Shown in pieces: positions 16,117 to 24,026 of a stretch of DNA of 64,000 nt. The stretch is from Acidobacteriota bacterium (GTDB lineage: Bacteria > Acidobacteriota > Terriglobia > Acidiferrales > UBA7541). The notes under the pieces are model-generated. The model was not told the origin of the DNA. It ran no database searches and saw only the letters and a program-made list of their open reading frames with translations. The position numbers were made by a program, and so were the translations under genes. Location of the stretch: assembly GCA_013289665.1 (NCBI GenBank), contig JABCZN010000001.1, positions 124,001 to 188,000 of the forward strand, in the 5' to 3' direction. Numbering within the stretch: the first letter of the stretch is position 1; each line of letters opens with the position of its first letter.

Positions 16117-17295
16117 ATGACCGCAAACATCGAATCCATTCAGAAAGATCTCAAGGCCGCGAAGCTCGACGGCTGGCTCTTCTACGATTTTCGCGGCCGC
16201 GACCCCATCGCCCACCGCATCCTGGGGCTTCCGGACGGCATGCGCACCCGCCGCTGGTTCTATTTCATCCCCGCTAAGGGCACGCCCAAAAAACTGGTTC
16301 ACAAAATCGAAGCGCAATCGCTCGTCAGTCTCCCCGGTGACACTCTCTATTTCTCCGCGCAGGAAGAGTTGCGCGGCAACCTTAGAAAAATTCTCGGTCG
16401 CTCCCAAAACGTAGCCATGCAGTATTCGCCCAAAAACGCCATCCCCTACGTCTCCATGGTGGATGCCGGTACGATTGAACTCGTCCGCAGCACCGGTGTG
16501 AAAGTCGCCACCTCTGCCGATCTCGTCCAAAAATACGAAGCCTGCTGGAGCAAGTCGCAGCTCGAGTCGCATCTCGCCGCCGGGCGCGCCATAGACAAGA
16601 TCGTTCAACAGGCTTTTGCGTTCGCGGCGCAATCGGTTCGCGAAAACAAACATCTGACGGAATACGACCTGCAACAATGGATTCGCAAACGCTTCGACGA
16701 AGAAGGCCTCACCACCGAAGAAGGCCCCGATGTAGCGGTGAATCGAAACGCCAGCGATCCGCACTATGGGCCCTCGCGCGAATCCTCCGCCATGATCAAG
16801 GAAGGCGACCTGCTCCTCCTCGATGTCTGGGGTAAGCAGAAAGCCTCGGGCAGCGTCTACTACGACATCACCTGGGTCGGCTATCTCGGCGCAAGAGTGC
16901 CCGACAAGTACGCGAAGGTTTTCACAATTGTCCGCGAGGCTCGCGATGCCGCCGTGGATTTAATCCGGAACTGCATCAAGTCCGGCAAACCTCTGCAAGG
17001 CTGGCAGGTGGACCAAGCTTCCCGTCGAGTCGTCGAAAAAGCCGGCTACGGAAAATATTTCTTTCACCGTACCGGCCACAACATCGGCCAGGCGGTGCAC
17101 GGCAACGGCGTTAATATGGACGGCCTCGAAACCCACGACGCCCGCCACCTGATTCCTGAAACCTGCAATTCCGTTGAGCCGGGAATCTATCTGCCCGAAT
17201 TCGGGATCCGCAGCGAAGTGGATGTCTACATTGATGAAAAAGAGGCTCGCGTTACTGGCCGAGTTCAGCAGGAGATCCTGCCGCTGCTAGCCTGA
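16117..17295 (+). CDS. M24-family metallopeptidase (Xaa-Pro aminopeptidase-like)
   Basis: This is a dinuclear-metal peptidase of the pita-bread fold, 392 aa. The N-terminal creatinase-like domain spans about residues 5-150. The metal ligands are in order in the catalytic part: Asp in LLLLDVWG (near residue 236), Asp in YYDITWVG, His in FFHRTGHNIG, Glu in NSVEPGIYLPE and Glu in RSEVDVYI. It probably removes N-terminal residues before proline or acts on dipeptides; specificity cannot be read. It has no signal peptide, so it is cytoplasmic. It is followed by overlapping small membrane genes. Confidence 0.92.
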   Translation: MTANIESIQKDLKAAKLDGWLFYDFRGRDPIAHRILGLPDGMRTRRWFYFIPAKGTPKKLVHKIEAQSLVSLPGDTLYFSAQEELRGNLRKILGRSQNVAMQYSPKNAIPYVSMVDAGTIELVRSTGVKVATSADLVQKYEACWSKSQLESHLAAGRAIDKIVQQAFAFAAQSVRENKHLTEYDLQQWIRKRFDEEGLTTEEGPDVAVNRNASDPHYGPSRESSAMIKEGDLLLLDVWGKQKASGSVYYDITWVGYLGARVPDKYAKVFTIVREARDAAVDLIRNCIKSGKPLQGWQVDQASRRVVEKAGYGKYFFHRTGHNIGQAVHGNGVNMDGLETHDARHLIPETCNSVEPGIYLPEFGIRSEVDVYIDEKEARVTGRVQQEILPLLA

Positions 17296-17315
17296 TGTTT
17301 TCAAACTGGAGCAAA

Positions 17316-17759
17316 ATGGACGAACCATCGCAGATCCCAGCAAACGACGGAACCCAGTCTGCTCCGTCCATAAGCGCCGCACCTGTTCTCGGCGAATCCC
17401 GTGCCGTTGCTCTCGGCATTGCCGGGTGGCTCTTGCCCGGTCTTGGCCACGCCCTGCAAATGATGTGGGGGCGCGCTCTAGTTGTCTTTCTCTCGGTTGG
17501 TTTGCTCGTCTTCGCCGGCGCGTCCATGAAGGGCAACGTATTCACCCGCCAGGGCAGCGATGCCTTTGACACGCTCGGCTACATCGCCGACCTCGGCACT
17601 GGCAGCTTCTACCTCTTCGCCCGGGCCGTCGAAACCGGCGGCGCCGACGTTTCCCATGCCGGCGGCGATTACGGCACGCGCCTCCTCGCTACTGCCGGCG
17701 TCCTGAATCTCTTGGCTGCCCTGCATGCTTTCGAAGCGGCGCGCGGGCACAAAGCATGA
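17316..17759 (+). CDS. Small membrane protein (DUF6677-like)
   Basis: This protein of about 147 aa starts with a 25-residue hydrophilic segment, followed by hydrophobic helices around LGIAGWLLPGLGHALQMMWGRALVVFLSVGLLVFAGA and near the C-terminus. The pattern of an aliphatic helix with PGLGH resembles proteins annotated DUF6677, which I know from Acidobacteriota; that link is from memory. I chose the ATG at 17316 because GGAG stands 4 nt ahead; an in-frame ATG at 17295 overlaps the peptidase stop. The 3' end overlaps the next gene in an ATGA. Confidence 0.65.
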   Translation: MDEPSQIPANDGTQSAPSISAAPVLGESRAVALGIAGWLLPGLGHALQMMWGRALVVFLSVGLLVFAGASMKGNVFTRQGSDAFDTLGYIADLGTGSFYLFARAVETGGADVSHAGGDYGTRLLATAGVLNLLAALHAFEAARGHKA

Positions 17760-17950
17760 CCCCCGCCTCCTCGCTCGAACTCACCCATTTCCAGGCATTT
17801 TTTCTTTTTGCCGTCGTAATTTCCGTGGCTTTCGGATTTCTCGGCCGTCGGCGGCCACAGGACCGCGTGAAATACATCCTCTGGTCGCTCTTTCTCTTCC
17901 TGCTGGTAGGCATCGGTGTAGGCTGGGCGATGTTTCCCTTCTCTCGCTGA
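17756..17950 (+). CDS. Small two-helix membrane protein
   Basis: This 64-aa protein overlaps the previous gene by ATGA, so the two are translationally coupled. It contains two hydrophobic helices, FQAFFLFAVVISVAFGFLG and YILWSLFLFLLVGIGVGWAMF, joined by a basic loop (RRRPQDRVK). No family is recognised. The coupling suggests that it works with the upstream membrane protein. Confidence 0.7.
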   Translation: MTPASSLELTHFQAFFLFAVVISVAFGFLGRRRPQDRVKYILWSLFLFLLVGIGVGWAMFPFSR

Positions 17951-18022
17951 ACATTTTCCGGCACATTCCTTTGACCGCGAATTGACAGTGATTTTAAGCG
18001 GGTGCTATCGTCATGAAGCAGG

Positions 18023-18097
18023 GCCGAGGTAGCTCAGTGGTAGAGCAGTCGATTCGTAATCGACAGGTCGTGGGTTCAACTCCCACTCTCGGCTCCA
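18023..18097 (+). tRNA. tRNA-Thr (anticodon CGU)
   Basis: The sequence folds as a complete cloverleaf. The acceptor arm is GCCGAGG/TCTCGGC (one G-T pair), the D arm GCTC/GAGC, the anticodon stem GTCGA/TCGAC with loop TTCGTAA, and the T arm GTGGG/CCCAC with loop TTCAACT. The anticodon is CGT, reading ACG threonine codons. CCA is encoded after the discriminator T. An IS remnant begins about 20 nt downstream. Confidence 0.95.
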
Positions 18098-18116
18098 TCT
18101 TTTCAAGGGGTCCGGC

Positions 18117-18161
18117 CCGGAGACATGGGTTAACACATCGTACCGGAGACATAGGTTACAC
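18117..18161. repeat. Direct repeats at the IS481 end
   Basis: CCGGAGACATGGGTTAACA (18117-18135) and CCGGAGACATAGGTTACAC (18143-18161) are direct repeats with a 26-nt period, placed just outside the transposase stop codon. They mark the surviving end of the element. Confidence 0.7.
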
Positions 18162-18776
18162 TTTTGGGCCGAACGGATTTTCAAGCGGTTCGAGCACCCG
18201 AGTCTCCCGATCGAAGTATCCCAGTTCATACTCCATAAAGCTCACCAGCCAGATGTCATCGTGAACTTCTTTGATGCCGACGGCTTGGCCGGCGAAGACC
18301 GTACTGAAATTGATTTTTTTGTGGCCGAGGCAGATGCGGCCGCAGTTGGTGATGACGATGGTTTTGTCGTGAAAAGGATAATCAGTGTCCGGGAGTCCCT
18401 GGTACGGACGAATAGAGGGTTGGTAGACCTCGGACGGGCACTTCATGTTCAAGACTTCGTGAGGACGTTCGTTGTTGAAGACTTCGATGAAATCATCGAA
18501 GCGGGCCTGTTGCTGAAGAAAGTTGGCAACGGCGGGTTTGGTCGCTTCTTTTTTCAAGGTGAGATGCATGCGTTCATGGCGGCCGTTTTGATGCGGATGA
18601 CCGGGCTGGATGCGTTCAATGCCGATGCCCAAGCGGAGCCACCACACCGTGAGCTTGCTCAAATGGAACAAGGCGTGAGCGGAAGCGAAGGGTACGCCTT
18701 TATCACTGCGGATGTTGGCGGGCAGGCCGCGGTCTTTAAAAAGCCTCTCAAACACTGTGAAAGCGTAGTCTTCCTT
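18156..18776 (-). pseudogene. IS481-family transposase, N-terminal half missing
   Basis: The readable part begins at KEDYAFTVFERLFKDRGLP (near 18776) and contains the DDE core's second half. SDKGVPFAS and PGHPHQNGRHERMHLTLKKE are clear, followed by FNNERPHEVLNMKCPSEVYQPS, typical of IS481 transposases. The helix-turn-helix domain and first catalytic Asp region expected upstream are absent, and a TAA lies in frame about 25 codons before the similarity begins. The C-terminal 80 residues are intact. It is therefore a 5'-truncated, inactive copy. Confidence 0.85.
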
Positions 18777-18945
18777 TATCCCGCCAGTACGGCCAATGCG
18801 AACCCCTCGAGCAAGTTCGGCACAAACTTTGTTTGAAACATTGCGGAGGATTTATCTTCGCTCGACCCCGCAAGCGAGCGGACACGGGGGTATACATGAG
18901 GAAGGGGGATATTCTTGGCAGGTGGCGGGACAAAACCTGATTTTT

Positions 18946-19578
18946 TCAAGGCTGGATCAGTCCGTTCCGAATCGCGTAGCGCACCAGGCTGGCTGTTTCA
19001 TGAATGTCCAGCTTTTTCATCAGCCTCGCCCGGTGCGATTCCGCCGTTTTCACGCTGATGCCCAGGTGTGTTGCGATGTCTTTGGTGGACTTCCCCTCTC
19101 CCACCAGCTGCAGTACCTGCCGTTCGCGCCCCGAGAGCGGATCGGCGGCAACATAGCTCTTTGAGAGATACGCGTCCACCACCGCGCGGGAAATTCTCGG
19201 GCTTAAATATACCGACCCGCGGCACACCTCCTGGATGGCGTGAACCAGGTCAGAGCCCGCCTGGCTCTTCAGCACATAACCCTTCACTCCGGCGCGCAGC
19301 GATTCCGTTACATACTGCTCTTCATCGTGTTGCGTCAACAGAATCACTTTTGTTTTGGGAGAGCACTTCTTCAGTTCGCGCGCCGTGTCCACGCCGTTCA
19401 GCACCGGCATGCTTATATCCACAATAGCCACATCGGGATTCGCCTCCATCACCGCGCGCAGAACCTCCTGACCGTCTGATGCCTCAGCGACGATTTGAAA
19501 CCCGTGTTTCTCCAGCAACGCCCGCAGTCCCTGGCGAATTATGGCGTGGTCATCAGCAAGCAGAATGCGTGTTGGCAT
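18946..19578 (-). CDS. NarL/FixJ-family response regulator
   Basis: This 210-aa regulator has a receiver domain (ADDH at residues 8-11, phospho-acceptor D54 in VDISMP, KSQA lysine region) and a LuxR-type helix-turn-helix (LSGRERQVLQLVGEGKSTKDIATHLGISVKTAESHRARLMKKL). It is closely similar along its whole length to the next regulator upstream, including the endings NGLIQP and RGLIQP, so the two arose by tandem duplication. It lies 185 nt behind its paralogue at the end of the rsb/kinase operon. Its targets are unknown. Confidence 0.94.
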   Translation of the reverse strand: MPTRILLADDHAIIRQGLRALLEKHGFQIVAEASDGQEVLRAVMEANPDVAIVDISMPVLNGVDTARELKKCSPKTKVILLTQHDEEQYVTESLRAGVKGYVLKSQAGSDLVHAIQEVCRGSVYLSPRISRAVVDAYLSKSYVAADPLSGRERQVLQLVGEGKSTKDIATHLGISVKTAESHRARLMKKLDIHETASLVRYAIRNGLIQP

Positions 19579-19763
19579 AGCTCCGTATCTAGACTAGGGA
19601 TTCCGTTTGCCCGCATCAATCCGGTGGTTTCCGGGGTTCCTGCAGGGGTAAAGACCTGAACTGAAGCTGGCCGAATTTCGTAGGTCTTGCGTGGAAGAAA
19701 AACCATCGCAAAGCGCCTGACCGGGGTTGAAGGCCCGGCGTTGATTTCTGGAGCAGAACCCTC

Positions 19764-20399
19764 TTAGGGCTGGATCAACCCGCGCCGGACCGCGTAACGC
19801 ACCAGGCTCGCCGTCTCGTGGATGTTCAACTTCTGCATCAGTCGCATCCGATGTGATTCGGCCGTCTTTACGCTGATCCCCAGCACCGACGCCGTATCCT
19901 TGGTGGACTTTCCTTCCGCAATCAGCTGCAGCACCTGCCGCTCGCGAACCGTCAGAGGATCCGCTGGGCGATCCGATTTGTTCCGGTATGCTTCCATCAC
20001 GGCGCGCGATATTCCAGGGCTAAGGTAAAACTCGCCCCGGCAGACTTGCCGGATCGCCTGTATCAAGTCGTTTGCCACCTGGTTTTTCAACACGTATCCC
20101 TTGACGCCAGCCTCCAGCGCTTCATGGATGTATTGTTCCTCTTCGTGCTGGGTCAGCAGAATCACTTTCGTTTTAGGGGCGGTGCGAGACAATCCCCGGG
20201 CGGCATCTATGCCGTTCAGCGTCGGCATGCTGATGTCCAAGATCGCGATGTCCGGATGGTGTGCCTCGACCAGCCGCACCGCATCCTGCCCGTCGGACGC
20301 TTCCGCCATCACCTGAAAGTGCTCCCGCTCCAGCAAGGACTTCAGTCCCTGGCGAACAAGCACGTGGTCATCCGCGAGTACGATTCGTGTTGGCATCAT
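19764..20399 (-). CDS. NarL/FixJ-family response regulator
   Basis: This 211-aa receiver-LuxR protein has phospho-acceptor D55 (LDISMPTLNG) and the output helix-turn-helix LTVRERQVLQLIAEGKSTKDTASVLGISVKTAESHR. It overlaps the histidine kinase gene upstream by 32 nt (29 nt if the second of the two ATGs is used), so it is the direct cognate partner of that kinase. The overlap shows translational coupling. The 185 nt before its paralogue downstream hold no gene that I can see. Confidence 0.94.
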   Translation of the reverse strand: MMPTRIVLADDHVLVRQGLKSLLEREHFQVMAEASDGQDAVRLVEAHHPDIAILDISMPTLNGIDAARGLSRTAPKTKVILLTQHEEEQYIHEALEAGVKGYVLKNQVANDLIQAIRQVCRGEFYLSPGISRAVMEAYRNKSDRPADPLTVRERQVLQLIAEGKSTKDTASVLGISVKTAESHRMRLMQKLNIHETASLVRYAVRRGLIQP

Positions 20400-21342
20400 T
20401 ACCCTCCAGTGGAAGTCGCACGGAAACTTCGGTCCCGTGGCCCGGGCTCGATTCGATTCGCATTGTTCCCCCGATGGCGCTCACGCGTTCGCGCATGGCC
20501 ACAAGTCCCAGCCCCTTCCGGGGCGTGCCCTGGCCGTGGCGCATTTTGAATCCCGCCCCATCGTCACGGATGCTGCAACACTGCGTGAAGTCTTCTCTCC
20601 AGGCGCGGATCCACACATTGCTCGCCTTCGCGTGCTTGACGGCGTTCGTCAGCGCTTCCTGAACGATACGGTAGAGCGTTGTCTCTGTGGTGGTTGGTAG
20701 CCGCCCTGAAACCGTTGCGTCGATGTGGATCGGCAGATTCGCTCGTTTTGAAATTCCGTCCGCCAAAAAACGAACCGCTGGAATCCAGCCCAGATCGTCC
20801 AGAATCGTCGGCCGAAGTTCATGGGAATACCGGCGCAGATGCTTTTCAACCTCGTTCAGCAGCTCTTTAATCCGCGTGAACTGCGCCTGTTGCGCTTCGG
20901 GCATTCCCAGTGCAACGTCCGCCAGCGCCAGGTGTACGGCGACCAGCAATTGCCCAGCTTCGTCATGCACCGCATAGGCGATGCGCTTGATCTCTTCCTC
21001 CAGAGTCTCGTTCAACTGCCGCAACGCTTTCACCGCATCCTGAAATCCGCGATGCGCCATTTCATAAGGCGAAACGCACTCTGCAAGAAATTCGGCGCTG
21101 ATTCCGAGCAACCCCTCTTTTTGCTGCTTATCCTCCGTCGCGCGAACCAGATCGATCAGGGCGTGGTGATGCAGCGAAGCCAGTTCCACTACGCTCAGTT
21201 GTTCCGCGAGTGCCCTGCGCCCCAGTTCATAGGCATGGCCCAAAGCCACTTCGCCGCCCCCTGCCGCATATTCGCGCAGGGCAGAGCGATACTCCTCCTC
21301 GAAATTCTCCAATTTCCCCTTCCGTCGCGTCGCGGTCTTCAT
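20368..21342 (-). CDS. NarX-type histidine kinase with RsbU-like N-terminal domain
   Basis: This 324-aa kinase is soluble, with no membrane segment. Residues about 15-120 resemble the N-terminal RsbT-binding domain of RsbU (YRSALREYAAGGGEVALGHAYELGRRALAEQLSVVELASLHHHAL; FLAECVSPYEMAHRGFQDAV). It continues into a HisKA_3 box with H126 (AYAVHDEAGQLL) and an HATPase domain (VQEALTNAVKHAKAS, IRDDGAGF, GLGLVAMRERV). It overlaps rsbX by 4 nt and the response regulator by about 30 nt. I infer that RsbT released from the stressosome controls this kinase instead of an RsbU phosphatase. Confidence 0.9.
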   Translation of the reverse strand: MKTATRRKGKLENFEEEYRSALREYAAGGGEVALGHAYELGRRALAEQLSVVELASLHHHALIDLVRATEDKQQKEGLLGISAEFLAECVSPYEMAHRGFQDAVKALRQLNETLEEEIKRIAYAVHDEAGQLLVAVHLALADVALGMPEAQQAQFTRIKELLNEVEKHLRRYSHELRPTILDDLGWIPAVRFLADGISKRANLPIHIDATVSGRLPTTTETTLYRIVQEALTNAVKHAKASNVWIRAWREDFTQCCSIRDDGAGFKMRHGQGTPRKGLGLVAMRERVSAIGGTMRIESSPGHGTEVSVRLPLEGNDANTNRTRG

Positions 21343-21956
21343 GGGTTGATCCCCGTCAGCCGCGCGACCAGCACCAGCGCATCATCAGTCCGGCTGCGAT
21401 ACTGGTTTAGAATCCTGTCTGCAGCCCTTTGTGGATTCTCCCGCGCGCTGAGGCCAGTCGAAAAATCGCTTTGGATACCGTCTGTGGCAAAGACGACAGC
21501 GTCCCCTTGCGAAACGGGGAGCACGCTGGCCTGCAGGGAGGGCAACTTGGACCCCACCACACCCGCGCGGAGCAGAAGCGGCTCCTGCATATTGTGTTCC
21601 TTTCCGTCCGCGCGCAGCAGCACTCCTTGCACGTTGCCGACTCCAAGCCATGTCATCATTTTTTGCACGGGGGAGATGAAAGCCAGGCTTAGCACCGCTC
21701 CGCGCGTCCCCTTTAGCTTTTCGTGACACGCCTCGACTAGTGAAATAACCGGCTCGTCAGCGGAACTTCGCAGAACTGCAGCGGCAGTTCTGGCGGCCTC
21801 GGCCGCCTCTTCGCCGTGCCCGATGCCGTCAATCACGGCAATCAAAACTCCGCTTTGATTGCAGCAAACCATATGCAGGTCCCCGGACTCGCCCTCGCCC
21901 ACCCGCGCATGTTTGGCCAGCCCATACTCGATCATTGGTTCGTTTATTGTCTCCAC
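21339..21956 (-). CDS. rsbX: RsbX-like PP2C serine phosphatase
   Basis: This 205-aa single-domain SpoIIE/PP2C phosphatase has metal-binding aspartates in VIDGIGHGEEAAEAAR, VFATDGIQSDFS and TDDALVLVARL. In known stressosomes RsbX dephosphorylates RsbS and RsbR to reset the complex. The protein has no sensor domain, as expected for RsbX. It overlaps rsbT by 13 nt and the kinase by 4 nt, which supports the assignment over a generic PP2C. Confidence 0.88.
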   Translation of the reverse strand: METINEPMIEYGLAKHARVGEGESGDLHMVCCNQSGVLIAVIDGIGHGEEAAEAARTAAAVLRSSADEPVISLVEACHEKLKGTRGAVLSLAFISPVQKMMTWLGVGNVQGVLLRADGKEHNMQEPLLLRAGVVGSKLPSLQASVLPVSQGDAVVFATDGIQSDFSTGLSARENPQRAADRILNQYRSRTDDALVLVARLTGINP

Positions 21957-22348
21957 TTCTTCACCGCCACCATCGTTCCCTTGCCGGGTTGGGAATTGAT
22001 CTCAAACTCGTCCATCAGCCGGCGCACTCCCGGCAGTCCAAGTCCCAGGCTTCCTGAAGTGGAGAAGCCATCACGTAAAGCCTGGCGAATATCAATAATT
22101 CCCGGGCCATCGTCGGAGGCGATAACCAGGATCCCGCTTCGGCTTGATCCGTGGATTCCTTTCAGTTTGATTTGGCCTGTGCGCGCATAGGACACGATGT
22201 TTCGTGCCAGTTCTGAGATTGCCGTGGCAATCAGCGTGGCGTCACCAGAAGAAAAACCAAGTTCGCCCGCCATAACCCGCCCTTTTTGGCGGGCGATCAC
22301 GATGTCCTGGTCGGAGTTGATTTCCACCCGAATTTCGCCAACCGACAC
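21944..22348 (-). CDS. rsbT: RsbT-like serine kinase / switch protein
   Basis: This 134-aa GHKL-fold protein has the N-box ISELARNIVSYA, ASDDGPGI and the glycine-rich lid SLGLGLPGVRRLMDEFEI. RsbT phosphorylates RsbS and RsbR in the stressosome and, when released, binds a downstream effector. Here the effector candidate is the RsbU-type N-terminus on the histidine kinase two genes on. The gene lies 12 nt behind rsbS and overlaps rsbX. Confidence 0.92.
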   Translation of the reverse strand: MSVGEIRVEINSDQDIVIARQKGRVMAGELGFSSGDATLIATAISELARNIVSYARTGQIKLKGIHGSSRSGILVIASDDGPGIIDIRQALRDGFSTSGSLGLGLPGVRRLMDEFEINSQPGKGTMVAVKKWRQ

Positions 22349-22360
22349 AATCGCTCACCC

Positions 22361-22723
22361 TCACTTCGTGATTCTGAACCTCTCGTTCAAGTACGCTAGC
22401 CCTTCTTCCAGGTCCAAAGCGGTCGCAACCCCTTCGAGCGTCAGTCCGAGCTGTACCATAGCAAACGCAACCTCCGGCTGGATCCCCACGATCACTGTTT
22501 CCGCGCCGCGCAGCCGGATCATGTGAGCAATCTCGCGCAGTGTCCGCGATGCGAACGAGTCCATTACGTCCATAGCGGTTACGTCCACGATCACCGCTCG
22601 CGAGCGAAACTTTACCACCTGCTGCACCAGTCCCATTCGCAATTGATTCAGATCCGCATCGGAGAGCGCGGCCTGAAACGTAGCAATTAAAAACGCTCCC
22701 TGTTTGAGAATGGGGACTTCCAC
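22361..22723 (-). CDS. rsbS: RsbS-like STAS-domain antagonist
   Basis: This 120-aa stand-alone STAS protein is a scaffold component of the stressosome that holds RsbT. The phosphorylatable serine is present as S56 in MDSFASRTLREIAHMIRLRG, matching the DSF(A/T)xRT motif of known RsbS. It sits 21 nt behind rsbR and 12 nt ahead of rsbT in the standard order R-S-T. Confidence 0.93.
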   Translation of the reverse strand: MEVPILKQGAFLIATFQAALSDADLNQLRMGLVQQVVKFRSRAVIVDVTAMDVMDSFASRTLREIAHMIRLRGAETVIVGIQPEVAFAMVQLGLTLEGVATALDLEEGLAYLNERFRITK

Positions 22724-22744
22724 TAGCTTTTCCCTCCGCCCGGA

Positions 22745-23635
22745 TTAATTTGGTTCCGTGATGGACGCCACTTTGTATCCCAGCAGTCTCTCCGCTTGTT
22801 CGATTCCGCCCTGCAAGTCGCCGACCGTGTTCATCTTTCCCAGGTCCACGCCGATCGTCACCAGGGTTTGCGCGATTTCGGGCGAAAGGCCCGTCACGAT
22901 CACGGTCGCGCCCAACAGCCTCGATGCTTCCACCGTTTGCACCAGGTGGTTTGCCACCGTGACGTCCATGGCTGCCACACCGGTGATATCAATCACGACC
23001 ACTTTCGCGCGATTCGTTCGAATTCCGCGGAGCAACTGCTCCGTCAATTGCCGCGCGCGTTGCGGGTCGATCACGCCGATGATCGGCAGAATCAGCAATC
23101 GCTCGCGCACCTGAAGGACCGGCGTCGAGAGCTCACGGATCGCTTCCTGCTGCTGGCGGATAACGCGCTCGCGCTCTTGCACGAAGCCGACCGCCACGGT
23201 ATTCGCAATGCGGTTCGCCGCCGGCTCGTAGGCGTCTAAAATGCGGTTCAATTTCTTGAAATCGGTCTGGTATTTCGCAAACAGGGAGCGCGCCAGCACG
23301 TCGCGCAGCAACAGCACGATTCCAACGACTTCGTGCGTCTCAACGCCTCGCGGAATAATACGTTCGGAAAGGTTTCGCGCGTAAGCCTGCAGCGCTTCGA
23401 ACGCTTCCGTTTCCAGCGCTTCCACGTAGCTGTCGTAGACCGACGTCGCCTCCGCGAAGATTTCTTCCTTGGTCATCGCGGTCAACAACCGCGTTTCTGA
23501 AATGCGCACCACCCATTCTTCGCGCAATTGCGTTCGATTCTGTCGAAGGTGAGCGACAAGTTCCCGAAGCAGTTCGGATGGTTCTTCGGTGCGCTTCAGT
23601 TCGATGTCCGTGGAGGTGTTGTCTCGCTTCGCCAT
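22745..23635 (-). CDS. rsbR: RsbR-like stressosome sensor protein
   Basis: The start at 23635 has AGGAG ahead and gives 296 aa; the open frame extends upstream without similarity. Residues 18-160 form an all-helical sensor domain (RsbRD-type pattern, with EEWVVRISETRL and HEVVGIVLLLRDVL) with no heme or flavin motif I can see. Residues 170-290 form the STAS domain. In the two positions where RsbR paralogues usually have phosphorylated threonines after Asp, this protein has D190-P191 and D224-V225 (T226 is next). It is first in the operon. Confidence 0.88.
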   Translation of the reverse strand: MAKRDNTSTDIELKRTEEPSELLRELVAHLRQNRTQLREEWVVRISETRLLTAMTKEEIFAEATSVYDSYVEALETEAFEALQAYARNLSERIIPRGVETHEVVGIVLLLRDVLARSLFAKYQTDFKKLNRILDAYEPAANRIANTVAVGFVQERERVIRQQQEAIRELSTPVLQVRERLLILPIIGVIDPQRARQLTEQLLRGIRTNRAKVVVIDITGVAAMDVTVANHLVQTVEASRLLGATVIVTGLSPEIAQTLVTIGVDLGKMNTVGDLQGGIEQAERLLGYKVASITEPN

Positions 23636-24026
23636 GAAAATCTTCTCCTGGGCGCAAATTGTCCGTCGTCGGGCCAATCCGCAGTGTGAATCCGATAGGG
23701 ACTTGATAGTGAATACCATCGGAAACCTAGTTCCTCAATCAAGCAAACTACCCCAAGTTGCCTCAGGTAAACACCTTAGTATTTTGCGGGTCGGAAGTAC
23801 ACTTCGGATCCCGGGTTGTGAGTCAACCGCCTTTGTTTCAATAGTTTAATTGCACTCCTGAGGTATTCGACGCAAGCCCTCCGACAAGTTATGGTACTTG
23901 TGCTCCCCTTAAGCTTGGAAATTTACCGGATTTTCACAGGCGTGGCATTTATAGGAATACGCCACCCGGGTCCCTCGATTTCGATAGAAATCCGGCGGGC
24001 AAGGCGGAAGTTACAGGCGTGACTGT
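23636..24026. other. Intergenic region between rsbR and helicase gene
   Basis: This 391-nt stretch separates the rsbR start from the helicase stop; both genes are on the minus strand. It is less GC-rich than its surroundings and must hold the rsb operon promoter. I see no credible gene in it. A TGGC/GCCA inverted repeat at about 23943-23964 is the only other structure noticed. Confidence 0.6.
23748..23772 (-). promoter_or_regulatory. Possible alternative-sigma promoter for the rsb operon
   Basis: On the minus strand GTTTAC (23767-23772) and GGGGTAG (23748-23754) are separated by 12 nt, similar to the sigmaB-type pattern GTTTAA-N12-15-GGGTAT. It lies about 110 nt before the rsbR start. The match is by eye, and I see no sigmaB gene in the window. 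Confidence 0.2.

Larger units (their letters stand above)
18117..18776 (-). mobile_element. Truncated IS481-family insertion sequence
   Basis: The remnant comprises the 3' part of a transposase gene and one element end. At that end two copies of CCGGAGACAT(A/G)GGTTA lie at 18117-18135 and 18143-18161, the sort of end repeat I associate with IS481-type elements. Similarity to the transposase stops near 18776, and no second terminal repeat is visible, so the other end is lost. It sits about 20 nt beyond tRNA-Thr. Confidence 0.75.

Noticed and set aside
18748..18933. 61-codon minus-strand frame as the missing transposase N-terminus
   Set aside because: The translation does not resemble an IS481 N-terminal domain, and it is out of frame with the transposase remnant.
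23943..23964. Sigma54-type promoter at TGGCATTTATAGG
   Set aside because: It lacks the GC element at the required spacing.
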